A program made the position numbers and the translations under genes. The notes beneath the pieces are model-generated. The model was given only the letters and a program-made list of their open reading frames with translations, was not told where the DNA came from and made no database searches. A stretch of DNA of 43,991 bases from Welwitschia mirabilis (lineage: Eukaryota; Gnetophyta; Gnetopsida; Welwitschiales). The stretch's first letter is position 1; every line of letters starts with the position of its first letter. Of the stretch, positions 10,572 to 21,300 are shown in pieces. The stretch spans positions 161,316,824-161,360,814 of the forward strand of contig JBOZIK010000001.1 in NCBI GenBank assembly GCA_051453625.1, written 5' to 3'.

Positions 10572-11347
10572 NNNNNNNNNNNNNNNNNNNNNNNNNNNNN
10601 NNNNNNNNNNNNNNNNNNNNNNNNNNNNNNNNNNNNNNNNNNNNNNNNNNNNNNNNNNNNNNNNNNNNNNNNNNNNNNNNNNNNNNNNNNNNNNNNNNNN
10701 NNNNNNNNNNNNNNNNNNNNNNNNNNNNNNNNNNNNNNNNNNNNNNNNNNNNNNNNNNNNNNNNNNNNNNNNNNNNNNNNNNNNNNNNNNNNNNNNNNNN
10801 NNNNNNNNNNNNNNNNNNNNNNNNNNNNNNNNNNNNNNNNNNNNNNNNNNNNNNNNNNNNNNNNNNNNNNNNNNNNNNNNNNNNNNNNNNNNNNNNNNNN
10901 NNNNNNNNNNNNNNNNNNNNNNNNNNNNNNNNNNNNNNNNNNNNNNNNNNNNNNNNNNNNNNNNNNNNNNNNNNNNNNNNNNNNNNNNNNNNNNNNNNNN
11001 NNNNNNNNNNNNNNNNNNNNNNNNNNNNNNNNNNNNNNNNNNNNNNNNNNNNNNNNNNNNNNNNNNNNNNNNNNNNNNNNNNNNNNNNNNNNNNNNNNNN
11101 NNNNNNNNNNNNNNNNNNNNNNNNNNNNNNNNNNNNNNNNNNNNNNNNNNNNNNNNNNNNNNNNNNNNNNNNNNNNNNNNNNNNNNNNNNNNNNNNNNNN
11201 NNNNNNNNNNNNNNNNNNNNNNNNNNNNNNNNNNNNNNNNNNNNNNNNNNNNNNNNNNNNNNNNNNNNNNNNNNNNNNNNNNNNNNNNNNNNNNNNNNNN
11301 NNNNNNNNNNNNNNNNNNNNNNNNNNNNNNNNNNNNNNNNNNNNNNN
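10572..11347. other. Assembly gap (776 N) in copia-1 pol
   Basis: It lies between the pre-integrase start (ICDKGY) and the integrase core (PLELIHMD). Related elements have about 110 to 130 codons here (my estimate from family knowledge), so the gap is either oversized or hides an insertion. Confidence 0.99.
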
Positions 11348-11731
11348 TGTAACCTTTGTCACATATTTGACTAATGCTTATTAAATTATTCTTTAAATCA
11401 CTTACATGCAAAACTTCACTAATTCTAGTAAGGTTACCTCCACTAACACTTCTAATTCCTTCTATTTTTACTCTTCATTATCCCTGAAAGTCACTTCTCC
11501 TCCATTAAAGTAGCTTATATATTTGAATCTGGATTTGTCTCTTATCATGTGCCTTGAACATCCACTATTAAGATAATAGCTTATGCTATTTGAAACCTTG
11601 AAAGCTATCTGAATTAATAAATTTTTAAGATCATTATCTTTCATCCACATAATTTTTTTAGACTTACATAATATACCTCTTTTAGGAATAAACTTAAATG
11701 AAAAGGAACTAACTGAGTTTGAAAATAACAT
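11348..11731 (-). pseudogene. Copia-1 protease and pre-integrase start
   Basis: The 87-codon frame 11731-11468 contains YYLNSGCSRHMIRDKSRF followed by GGEVTFRDN. This is the copia protease signature, normally WxLDSGxSRHM. The catalytic aspartate position is Asn (AAT). The next block, MHVSDLKNNLISISQICDKG (11411-11349), is the start of the pre-integrase region and runs into the N gap. The protease would have cut the Gag-Pol polyprotein. A change of its catalytic Asp predicts no activity. Confidence 0.9.
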
Positions 11732-12107
11732 TAATTTTCTAGCATTAAATATGAATTTTGAATAGCCTATTCTTTCATATAAATGACAAATAACTTTTGA
11801 AGAAAACTTACCATTATTGGTTACATGTTTTCGCTATTTTTAATGTTTTTAAAAGATGAAACCAATACCTAATTTGCTACCAATAGGTTTCCAAACTCTA
11901 AGCATTTATTCCAATTTGGTAGATCCACCTAAAAATTTATTAACAAAATAAGGTAATTATTTTACCTTTAAAGTGAGATTGGAGTTTTTGGATTTAAGGC
12001 TTTTAAGGCTTGATTCCATTTCCTCCTTTTCTTTGGAGAGGAATTTTATAATCTTGTTCAGGTCATTTATCCTTTTAGCTAGCTTCTCACATTCTTGCTA
12101 CAACTCT

Positions 12108-12168
12108 TAATAGGTGTCTTTCAAATCTTCTTGTTCTTCATTTCTCATATCATAGGCATCATGAACGA
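12108..12168. repeat. 61-bp sequence repeated identically on both sides of an N gap (left copy)
   Basis: The 61 bases ending at the gap are identical to 12766-12826, which start right after it. In such an old element perfect identity is better explained by overlapping contig ends than by a biological duplication. Confidence 0.95.
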
Positions 12169-12765
12169 NNNNNNNNNNNNNNNNNNNNNNNNNNNNNNNN
12201 NNNNNNNNNNNNNNNNNNNNNNNNNNNNNNNNNNNNNNNNNNNNNNNNNNNNNNNNNNNNNNNNNNNNNNNNNNNNNNNNNNNNNNNNNNNNNNNNNNNN
12301 NNNNNNNNNNNNNNNNNNNNNNNNNNNNNNNNNNNNNNNNNNNNNNNNNNNNNNNNNNNNNNNNNNNNNNNNNNNNNNNNNNNNNNNNNNNNNNNNNNNN
12401 NNNNNNNNNNNNNNNNNNNNNNNNNNNNNNNNNNNNNNNNNNNNNNNNNNNNNNNNNNNNNNNNNNNNNNNNNNNNNNNNNNNNNNNNNNNNNNNNNNNN
12501 NNNNNNNNNNNNNNNNNNNNNNNNNNNNNNNNNNNNNNNNNNNNNNNNNNNNNNNNNNNNNNNNNNNNNNNNNNNNNNNNNNNNNNNNNNNNNNNNNNNN
12601 NNNNNNNNNNNNNNNNNNNNNNNNNNNNNNNNNNNNNNNNNNNNNNNNNNNNNNNNNNNNNNNNNNNNNNNNNNNNNNNNNNNNNNNNNNNNNNNNNNNN
12701 NNNNNNNNNNNNNNNNNNNNNNNNNNNNNNNNNNNNNNNNNNNNNNNNNNNNNNNNNNNNNNNNN
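12169..12765. other. Assembly gap (597 N), probably false
   Basis: Flanked by identical 61-bp ends. Collapsing the overlap leaves a continuous gag coiled-coil region of normal order. Confidence 0.95.
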
Positions 12766-12826
12766 TAATAGGTGTCTTTCAAATCTTCTTGTTCTTCATT
12801 TCTCATATCATAGGCATCATGAACGA
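12766..12826. repeat. 61-bp sequence repeated identically (right copy)
   Basis: Same as 12108-12168. Confidence 0.95.
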
Positions 12827-13103
12827 GTGTGTTCAGCATATCCTGTAATGGAGGCACAAGTGCCATAAAAGAAAATCTCCTTTCTTTATTGTATTCTTAA
12901 ACATTTATTTTATCTTTTCTACTTGATTCTTATGAGTTTCTACTAGCTGCAGTCTATTTAAAAAAATAACCATATGCTATCCAATATATACAAATAAAGG
13001 CATAAGTATCGAGGGAGGTCATACTTAAAGAATCATCAAGAAAGATAACCATTATGGAGTTATAAGTCTAGATTAACTAAGATCTAAGAAAATTACTTAA
13101 TCT

Positions 13104-13115
13104 ACTCTAATACGA
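13104..13115 (-). promoter_or_regulatory. Copia-1 primer binding site (Met tRNA)
   Basis: On the sense strand it reads TCGTATTAGAGT, three differences from the initiator-Met site TGGTATCAGAGC, two of them C-to-T. It lies two bases inside the 5' LTR, as expected. Confidence 0.75.
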
Positions 13116-13117
13116 AA

Positions 13118-14946
13118 TAATAGGATCATGAATCTTAAAGGGGGGATGAATAGGTTCTTTTAAAATTTCAACAAATAATCTGAAAGAAATCAATCCTAAA
13201 TGGAACTTGCATATATTAAATAAATTATTGTAGGAAGTGTGTAGAATGGTAATATACTAAAAGTAAAGAAATAAAAATTGAAAGTACAAAATACCACTTT
13301 GATGAAAGTTAGATTTAGAGTGGTTCGGGAAATCCCCTACTCCACTCTTGATGATTAGCTTCTTTCTAAGCTAGATCTCAGATCTCTGTTACTCCACTAG
13401 GTATTTCAGGTTTACTTATAACCTTTACAAAAGGACTTTTCTAGGCTAAGTATTAACTTATATAATGGACTTTTCAAGGCTTAGTCTTAACCTTTAGCAA
13501 GGGACTTTTCAAGTATTAGTTTCAACCTTTAGCAAATTGGGTAGTAATGTAGTAATGTCTCAAAAGCATAGATATCAATATTTCTGAAATCAGTACAATA
13601 GATGGAGCTCAACTCATATAGAAGTACAACCAATGAAGCTCTAGATCTAACTTTGAATGAAGTAAGTATGCTAATGATATATTTCCTCTAGTCATAAATG
13701 TATATGCCAATATACAACAATGATAGCAACACCAAAACAAAGCCTGATNNNNNNNNNNNNNNNNNNNNNNNNNNNNNNNNNNNNNNNNNNNNNNNNNNNN
13801 NNNNNNNNNNNNNNNNNNNNNNNNNNNNNNNNNNNNNNNNNNNNNNNNCCACCAGGTATTTTAGGTTCACTTATAACTTTTACAAATAGACTTTTCCAGG
13901 CTAAGTATTGACCTTTAGAATGGACTTTTCAAGGCTCATTCTCAACCTATAGAACAAAATTTTTAAGGCTTAGTTTCAACCTATAGAACAAAATTTTTAA
14001 GGCTTAGTCTCAATGTTTAGCAAACAGAGTAGTAGTATGGTGATGCTTCAGAAACACAGATATCACTCATTATAAAATCAGTACAATAGATGGAGCTCTC
14101 CTCCTATAGAAGTATAACCAATGAAGCTCTAGATCTAACTTTGAATGAAGTAAGTATGCTAATGATAGATTTCCTCTAGTCAGAAATGTATATGCCAATA
14201 TACAACAATGATAGCAACACCAAAACAAAGCCTGATCTTTTAGATCCAATATATTTGATGGAATGAAAGTGGTTCCAAAAGATTAATTGATCATCTATGG
14301 TTTAGCTATTTATAATGAAAGGCTATTATGGTTTATTACATTTGAATTGTGCCTTTAATGGCTATAAATGACTAGAAAATGGTTAGCTAATGGCTCAATA
14401 ATAGATACATAATGTTTATAAAAATTTCATTTCCACTTTGTCCATTCGACCCCATAAAAATACGGTAGAGTTCATGTGGTGTCGCGAGTTACACAGATCA
14501 CCCAAGAAAGAGATTCGGTCATCCCAAGATTTTATATCTCCCTATTCAGTTGATCCCATTAGGGTCTGATCGACCCCATCCTAGATCCAATCAATCCCTC
14601 GTCTCTCAGTCTGGAAATACTACTGTCACATTCTCAAATCCACTCGACTCCATGAAAGTCTGGTCAATCACTTGCCATTTAGTTTAGGGACTCTAGTTCT
14701 CCAAGTTACAAGTGTAGTTAATCCCATCAAAATTTGATTGACTCCTCTGGATGCAGTCCATTTTTCTTTGATAGCTTTAGGTGCGATTAACCCCTCTAGA
14801 GGGTGAATGAATAAAAAGGTTTCTAGTGCATATTTTAGTTCTATATTTCAATCTGCAAAAACCTTAATATCGTTTGCACAAAATATACAACATTTTATAC
14901 ACAAAAGAAATTAGTTTAAAATCAATTGATAAAACATAATCCAACA
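13118..14946 (-). repeat. Copia-1 5' LTR, with an internal extra copy
   Basis: Outer end CCAACA (TGTTGG in sense) is followed by the target duplication. Bases 13118-13748 plus 14237-14946 total 1341, matching the ~1345 bp of the other LTR. The part between (100 N plus 13849-14236) repeats the segment already given at about 13393-13748, diverged in its first half and nearly identical in its last ~130 bases. The LTR would drive transcription leftward through the element. Confidence 0.9.
13749..13848. other. Assembly gap (100 N, placeholder size)
   Basis: It joins two homologous LTR segments; see the 5' LTR entry. Confidence 0.99.
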
Positions 14947-14951
14947 TTGAG
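14947..14951. repeat. Target site duplication of copia-1 (right)
   Basis: TTGAG, identical to 5689-5693. Confidence 0.85.
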
Positions 14952-16479
14952 GTCCTCTCTTAATGGTAGAGAAGTTTTCTTGTGACTTTGTTGATGTGAA
15001 TTTGATTCTAGAAAGTGGTACTTTTTTTTTTATATATCTAGCTCTTTTTTCCCTTTTTAGGACATTATAGATTCAAGTAACATTATATTTAGTATCAGAG
15101 CCAAAGTAATACTATAAAAGAAAAAGAAAGGCTCTAGGTGATGATTAATATTTATAAGATATAATATAAATAAAGAGAAATTATAGAAAAAATATATAGT
15201 AGAGAAGAATTTGTAAGAGAATAATCAAGTTTGAATTCCTTTCATGAGAGTCTTCATAAGAGAAATTTCACTAAACATTTTAATGAGATTGAAAAATGTT
15301 TTAAATGTCTCTATATTTTTTACATATACATGTAGGTCAATTTTTATTTTAGCATTACTAATGAGCAAAAAATTTTTATATTTATTTTTTAATTTAAGTA
15401 ATTTTTTAAAATAATTAATGCATTATATATATACATATATATATTTGGTTAATTATTTAGTTTGTAGCATGATTTATATGGAGAGAACATTTACATAGAC
15501 ATATGTATTTCTACACACATTAATATAGTTTAATAGGGATAGGGTAACACTTGGTGAGGGAGTATAAGGAGAAGCAACCAAAAACTAGAAAATAAGAATC
15601 ACTATCTTCATAATGCAAATATTAAGGAGTAAGACGAGGAATAAATCAAGAAGGAGTTAGAAGCTAAGGATAAAAAAGCAAGAAGGATACAAGTCTTAGA
15701 TCTTTGACAAAAAGAGGAAAGGGGATTAGCAGTAGCTAAAATAGGATTATAAGCTTGAAAGTAATAGGAAAGAAGCTCCAAGCACATTCTGAGAAGGAGA
15801 GAAATGTTTCTTATAGTTCTAATTGTTACCTTAAAAAAAAGCATTTTCATTAGTACTTTCTAAAATTATGCCATTAGTTAAATTTGAAAATTGAAAAGGT
15901 ATTTTTCATGCTATTATATGAACTACTATTTTACTTAAAAAAGTAAATTTCTTATATCTCTACTCCTATATATTTAGTTGGAATAGATACAAAATGTTTT
16001 TTTATTTTTAGTTTCAAGGTTTATATTTTGTGTACATATTTTGTGTACACATTAATGTAGTTGAATAAGATTGTTTTGTACAATAGATAAATTACAGCCA
16101 ACTTAAAATATCTAAGCAATTATTCTCGAGTTAATTCTTGGAGTCTAGTTTATGTTAAGCTACTTTGGAAATTAGGTATCTTTATTATTTTTGTTCTAAG
16201 CATCTTAAGAAATTATTAATTACTTTTATTACTTAACAATGAATTAGCTAGTAGTTTTAATGCTATATTGTATAATTTATTATATTTTTGCATTTGTTTT
16301 ATGTAAAATAAGTATCTATCATTTTGACATTAGAATAAAAGCCCTTTATGGTTAATTAATAAAGATGAAAAAATGTGAGTAACCTTATAAGATAGCTAGG
16401 AAAAATGGTAACATGAAAGACAAAGTCTTATAAGGAACCCTCTAAAGTGTGACGTACAAGAACAAAAGGGTACTAAATC
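14952..16479 (+). other. AT-rich region, possibly the leader of gypsy-C
   Basis: No convincing coding domain. A Met-tRNA primer-site-like sequence lies at 15089-15102. From about 15600 a plus-strand reading rich in Lys/Glu (KELEAKDKKARRIQV near 15650) hints at a gag-like remnant, but I cannot assign it. The minus-strand ORF 15608-15850 has no family features. Confidence 0.4.
15089..15102 (+). promoter_or_regulatory. Primer binding site-like sequence (Met tRNA), possibly of gypsy-C
   Basis: TTAGTATCAGAGCC, preceded by AACATTATA, differs from TTGGTATCAGAGCC by one G-to-A. It is plus-oriented like gypsy-C, whose gag starts about 1.6 kb downstream. The link to gypsy-C is inference. Confidence 0.5.
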
Positions 16480-17775
16480 TAAGATTAAGATAGAAGAAAA
16501 TGACTTCTACATGAAAAAATAAATCTTAGATCAAGTAGTTAATGAACAAAGTTTTCCTCAACTCATGAAGAAAATGAAATAATGAATAACCAACCTACTT
16601 AGAGTACTCCACAAATCTGAAGAATCTTCTAGAAAGAACTAGCATCAAAATCCTAGAAACAAATTTGTGATGGGATATTATTAGAAAATTATGATAATGA
16701 AAACTATGATAATTCTAGATCTTTAAGCAATATTACTCATGGGTTGAAGAACTTAATTCCTATTAATTCAAACATCTTAAAAAATCTAGATGAAATAAGA
16801 AACATTAATGCTACAATAATACCTATCATTGAAGGAAATAAATTTGAAGAACCTCTCCTACATTTAAGATTATTTAACTTTTTCGATAAGGCTAATTATT
16901 TAGACATAAAATTTAAATGTTTGAGATACTTTTCTTTTTCTAAAAGGGGAGGCTTAATTATGGAATCATAGAAGTCCTAATCATGTCTTTAATTCTTGAT
17001 AGTGCTCAAAAATGTTTTCTTGGATAAATTTCAGTTCATGAGAGTCATAAAGAATTTGAGAGATTAGATTTTAAATATTTCATAAAAATATAATAAAACA
17101 TTTACTGAATTTATGAATAGATATCCTAATTGTGGAATTTCTTCTAGGGATAGATCATTAGCTTTACAAAGAGAATAATAAAGTGAAACTTTAAAAGAAT
17201 TAGATTTATTATGTAGAGAAAGCATTAAAACAAAAAGCATGTAGGAAATTGGAATAGCTATCACCCAATTTTATATCATGAGTTAAGGTTAGGCTCAAGA
17301 GAAAAGAAGAGAAAAGTAGATAAGGTACATACTCTTGAAATTAAAGGAATTGTAGATAGCTATAAACATATTAATCTTATAGAAGAAGTAGCTAAGAAAG
17401 CAACTAACAGTATGATTGAAGAATTAGATCAATTAGCTATTTAGCATTTGAAAGAAGAAGAAAAACTAATTTGTGAACATTGTGGAGAAGAATACCATGA
17501 AGAGACTAGCTATCCTTAGATATAAGAGTTTGTTTAATGATTAAACACAAATAGATTAGATCTAAATGTAAGAAATCAATCATAGACTATAAAAAAGTCT
17601 TACCCTTATCAAAATAAAAAATAAAAAGCAAAGAGAAAATAACATTTATAGAAATATATCAACTCTAAGAGATGATGATAATATGAATATTATAAAAAAA
17701 TATAGGAATGAAGATATTAAGGATGATAAAAATAATCATGAATTAGATAAATAAGAGAGAAAGATTCTTTCCTAT
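16480..17775 (+). pseudogene. Gypsy-C gag remnant
   Basis: The open stretch 16744-16971 contains NKFEEPLLHLRLFNFFD and then LRYFSFSKRGG, corresponding to the capsid segment of Athila/Tat gag in which LRxFPFSLRxxAxxW is typical. It continues in other frames with NKTFTEFMNRYPNCGISSRD (about 17095-17150), the end of the retrotransposon gag fold. Near 17470 the reading ICEHCGEEYHEETSYP resembles a CCHC zinc knuckle with its last Cys lost. The sequence is cut at 17775 by the 5' LTR of gypsy-AB; protease and downstream domains resume after 32481. Confidence 0.7.
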
Positions 17776-18020
17776 TACAATGCCAATTTATAAGAATTTG
17801 ACTATGTATTTTGAGTGCTTTTGTAGGATATTTATATAGGTTTATATGTAATTTTGATGATTATGTAGAATGAAGAGGATCATTATCAAAGCATGTGATT
17901 CTTAGCATATGTAAAGGCATCGGAGGCTTGTTTTGATACTTAATAATTTGAAATAATGATTTACCTTCAGAATACTAATTTCTCTTTAAGATAGAAGATG
18001 AAGAATTTTGTCACTCTCTC

Positions 18021-18048
18021 TGTCATCTCCACGATAGGTAGGATGACA
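18021..18048 (+). repeat. Three-arm hairpin motif, copy 1
   Basis: TGTCATC and GGATGACA arms enclose CGATAGG. It belongs to a family of ten such sites in this element. Confidence 0.7.
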
Positions 18049-18137
18049 ACATTGCTTACATGGATGGATTTTGTGAAATTGACTATGGGGCCTGAAGCTG
18101 ATGAACCACCTTTTAACATGGAATGACATCCCCATTA

Positions 18138-18161
18138 TTGTCTTCATGACAGTCAGGACAA
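18138..18161 (+). repeat. Three-arm hairpin motif, copy 2
   Basis: TTGTC..AGGACAA outer arms enclose CATGACAG. The counterpart in the 3' LTR is at 31618. Confidence 0.6.
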
Positions 18162-18280
18162 CAGATATTTTCTATGAATGAAAAGAATTATCTTTGTAAT
18201 AAGATCATATAACCCATTTGAGCTGCTAGGTTTTCTTCTCTGACTTCTAGACTTGAGCTTCTAGAACCTCAATGTAAAAC

Positions 18281-18288
18281 TATAAATA
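18281..18288 (+). promoter_or_regulatory. TATA box of gypsy-AB 5' LTR
   Basis: TATAAATA after AATGTAAAAC, followed by a pyrimidine-rich stretch. The identical arrangement is kept in the 3' LTR at 31763-31770, so it is the likely core promoter of the element. Confidence 0.6.
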
Positions 18289-19034
18289 ACCTCCCTTTTC
18301 TTTACTTTCTTTTCCATCTTTTATACTTGATGTTCTTGTGATAGAAAATTGAAGGATAAGAGGTCCATCTAGTAGCTATAGAGAGAAGTCTACCTTAGTG
18401 TTAAGCTCAGTTTCATCCATTGAGTTTCTACTACTTTGTTGTAAGTGATGGTAAACGTTCATGATTAATTTAATTACTCTTTTTACTAAAATTATGTTAA
18501 TATACCTTATGATTTAAGTTGATTATAGTTTAGTGATAGTTCTATAGTTTAATTTAAATTATAAGAGCAATGCTTGTTAAGGTTGATTTATTAGTTTATA
18601 TTTGCATTACTATTTCATTCCAATTCCATAATTGCATTGTCCATATTCTATTTGACATTTCTTATAGTTTATATTGGTTAAGAATAAGTAAGAAAACTAT
18701 TTCTAATTAATCTAATTTATAAAAATATAGTTCTTATGATAGGAGGCCTAGAATCGAAATAGAACTCATCCTAATTGCATTCTATTCATTACAGTTTTCC
18801 CATCATTCATCTTGCATTACATTTACATTCTTGTTTACTTTTATTTACTAAAAAGGAAAATATTAAAAATACTTTATGAAAATTAATCCTTTAACTTATA
18901 GCTCAGTGTCTTTAATGAATTATAACATTTGGGTGAACTCCCATTCATACTAGTGTGTATTTTATGCAAGTATTATGGTTTATAGGTTTTTACCTAAGGA
19001 CATAAATATTGCATAAATTTACATCAAAACATTT

Positions 19035-19052
19035 TGGTGTTATTATCGAGAA
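19035..19052 (+). promoter_or_regulatory. Gypsy-AB primer binding site (Asp tRNA type), deaminated
   Basis: It starts three bases after the LTR end. The 18 bases correspond to the Athila-type site beginning TGGCGCCGTTGCC, complementary to tRNA-Asp. Ten positions match and all eight differences are C-to-T or G-to-A. Confidence 0.8.
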
Positions 19053-19500
19053 AGGATATAACGAGCTCAAGGATTATTATTATCTAGATAAGTACCTCAA
19101 ATTTCTATTCAAGTTATTTATTTGAAATAGTACTATATTTTTAGCATAGCTTAATAGGTTTATTTTAGCAATTTTTATTTTCCATATTTTTAAATATCAC
19201 TATCATCCTCTCTATCGTCTCAACAACATTGGGAATGATAGTTCTATATTTTTAAATTTATTTTCTTTTTTTTCAAATTTTCTTTCAATCTATAGATTAG
19301 TGATACAAATACTGTCATCTTCTCTATTATCTCCATAATAGCTTAGATGATAGTCTATTTTTTTTACTTTTGGTAATTTTCATTTGAATTTAGTTTTCTA
19401 TCATCATCATTCCTCTTGTCATTTCCATGATTAGGCAGATGATAATTAGCTATTTTTTATTTTGCTTTTTCATTTACTATATGAGTACATAAAGAAACGA
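19053..19500 (+). other. Gypsy-AB leader with three copies of the three-arm motif
   Basis: Non-coding region between primer site and gag. Copies lie at 19212-19241, 19324-19353 and 19416-19445. No ORF is recognisable. Confidence 0.6.
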
Positions 19501-21300
19501 TGAATTCTAGCAGAAAGACGAAATATATTAGACAGAAAAACCTGATTAAAGAATATATGAGAGAAGGATTATTTGACTTTGAGAAAAATCTAGATATGCA
19601 CATCCCAAGTACACAAATTATAAGAATTGAAAAAGAAGTTTTTTGATTTTATTATTTTAAATTTAGATTTTACAAAAGAAAAATTAAAGTATAGAAGTAG
19701 ATCATGTTACTTCTTCTTCAAATATATTGAAATCATCAAAAACAAATAAATAAAGTTACTTCATCTAGTATGTTAATCATAATAGGAACTAGTATTTCAA
19801 ATGCAAATGTTACTCTTAGAGATTTAATTGCTAATAGAAAATGTGAAATCCAAAATCCCTTTGATTTGCCTCTCAATAATGATATAGAATTAAGAAATTT
19901 AAGTTCCTATCAAAATTTTTCAGGGAAACCTAAAAAAGACCCTTTCCCATGTCTAGCTAACATTGAATAACTTGTGCTTACCTCATGAAATGGAAAGAAA
20001 CATATTAGAAATCATACTTACATGATTATTTTTCTAGTCACACTTAGAGAAAAGGAAAAACTTTGGCTTGAAATCATTTCACATAAGATTGTTAATCATG
20101 GAGTCAAGTGCAAGATGTTTTGATCAACAGATTTTTAAGTGAAAGTTCCATGAAAAAAAGAAGAAAGGAAGTTATCAACTTACAACAATAACTTCATGAG
20201 GATTATTCCATAACTTATGAATGTTCTATCATATCTAGTCATTCCAACTCTATTGATGAATTCTGTAAAGAAGAATTAGTCGATTATTTCTACAGTTGAT
20301 TAAATATTCAAACTAAGTAACTTATAGAATTTTCTTGTAGTGGAAACTTGTTGAACTTAGTTTTATAGGAGGCATGGATTATGTTGAAAGACCTAGTAGA
20401 TATAAGTGAAGCTTGGTCTTAACCCACTAATAAAAATCAAACTATAAGTCAAATCATAAAAGATATAAAAAAGGTCAAACATGACAAGGAAGAAGAGAGA
20501 GGTGACTCAACCAATTTAATTAAGAACTTCACTACTACTTTACAGAAGTACACTCAATTGATAGTTGATACAAAGGTAGTAAAAGATAAAAACACTTCAA
20601 CTTCTAAAATTTGTGAAGACAACTTTCATCTAACTAAAGAGTATCCCTTATTGCCAACTTATAAAGAGAGGATGTTTGAGAAAGTTTTATGCATTCAATT
20701 AAAGAATACCTAAAAGTCAATCACAATTTCAACAAAAATTAGGTGGACAATCATAATGGAAACCTTTTGAGAATAGATTTAATAATTTAAACTTCCAATT
20801 AAATAACTTTAATTTTTAACCAAATCAAAATGATCCACTTAGAGATTCCATAGAAGAATTTAAAAATATGCAAGAAAAGACCAATAGCAATATTTAGAAC
20901 TTAGTGAATCTGCTTCAAGAAACGATGCTGGCCAATCAAAGATCATAAGGGTCTCTTGCATCTCAACCTTTATCCAACCCAAATGAAGTTAAGACATATT
21001 TAAAGGTAATAACAAGAATTGAAAATGATACAACAACTCCTTACCATGATATTTCAACTTCCAAAAATAATGAAAAAAGTAATGAGAAAGATGATGTAGA
21101 AATTTTAGACTCATATAACTTCCCATCAACATCACATGCTAAAACCTCCACTAAAAATTCTTCACAAGAAAATAAAGGAAAAAAATCATCTAGTTCTTGG
21201 CTTGATAGGTTAAACACGAATCCTACCTTTGATGAGCACTTGAAAACCTTAATGTAAAAAGTAAACATCAACTTATATTTTGGAAACTCTTTCAACAAAT
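19501..21300 (+). pseudogene. Gypsy-AB gag remnant (copy A)
   Basis: The open stretch 19770-19970 reads VTLRDLIANRKCEIQNPFDL and then IELRNLSSYQNFSGKPKKDP. It matches the N-terminal gag of Athila elements, where a FELK..L..M/YQNxFxGxPxEDP segment precedes the capsid fold. REKEKLWLEIISHKI follows near 20050. A Gln/Asn-rich part (about 20720-20960) and an acidic, Ser/Lys-rich C-terminus (about 21040-21230: NEKSNEKDDVEILDS, KNSSQENKGKKSSSSW) follow. Many stops and shifts are present. The ORF on the other strand at 21041-21298 is a shadow. Confidence 0.7.

Larger units (their letters stand above)
11732..12915 (-). pseudogene. Copia-1 gag C-terminal remnant
   Basis: Sense order: FSFMALVPPLQDML (about 12830-12870), an acidic/charged stretch, then a coiled-coil-like part reading KRINDLNKIIKFLSKEKEEM (about 11980-12080). 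The same order is seen in copia-2 (43139-43525). A degenerate second zinc-finger-like box, ICHLYERIGYSKFIFN, lies near 11770. The N-terminal UBN2-like core and the CCHC knuckle that copia-2 shows further upstream are missing: only about 200 bases separate this block from the primer site. The N gap inside is probably an artefact. Confidence 0.8.
5694..14946 (-). mobile_element. Copia-1: Ty1/copia LTR retrotransposon, degenerate, full ends
   Basis: A minus-strand element. The LTRs are 13118-14946 (5') and 5694-7456 (3'). A Met-tRNA primer site lies at 13104-13115 and polypurine tracts at 7457 and beyond. The remnants in sense order are gag C-terminal part, protease, pre-integrase, integrase, RT and RNase H, which is the copia order. 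A 5-bp target duplication TTGAG flanks it. There is no N-terminal gag (nucleocapsid core and zinc knuckle). Every domain carries stops or frameshifts, so the element is dead. The gag and pol motifs and several polypurine tracts suggest the Sire/Maximus or Tork group; I cannot decide between them without a tree. Confidence 0.9.
17776..19031 (+). repeat. Gypsy-AB 5' LTR
   Basis: Starts TACAATGCC, which aligns with TGTGATGCT of the 3' LTR, and ends CAAAACA. It contains two copies of the 30-bp three-arm motif (18021, 18138) and a TATA box at 18281. Confidence 0.85.

Noticed and set aside
10533-11411. Long ORFs across the 776-N gap on both strands
   Set aside because: Only the minus-strand ends carry meaning (pre-integrase and integrase start); the middle is N and the plus-strand ones are shadows.
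15608-15850. 80-codon minus-strand ORF with hydrophobic stretches
   Set aside because: Composition is low-complexity; the plus strand looks more like a charged gag-type remnant; no start context or homologue recognised.
21041-21298. 85-codon minus-strand ORF
   Set aside because: Shadow of the acidic gag C-terminus, which reads well on the plus strand.
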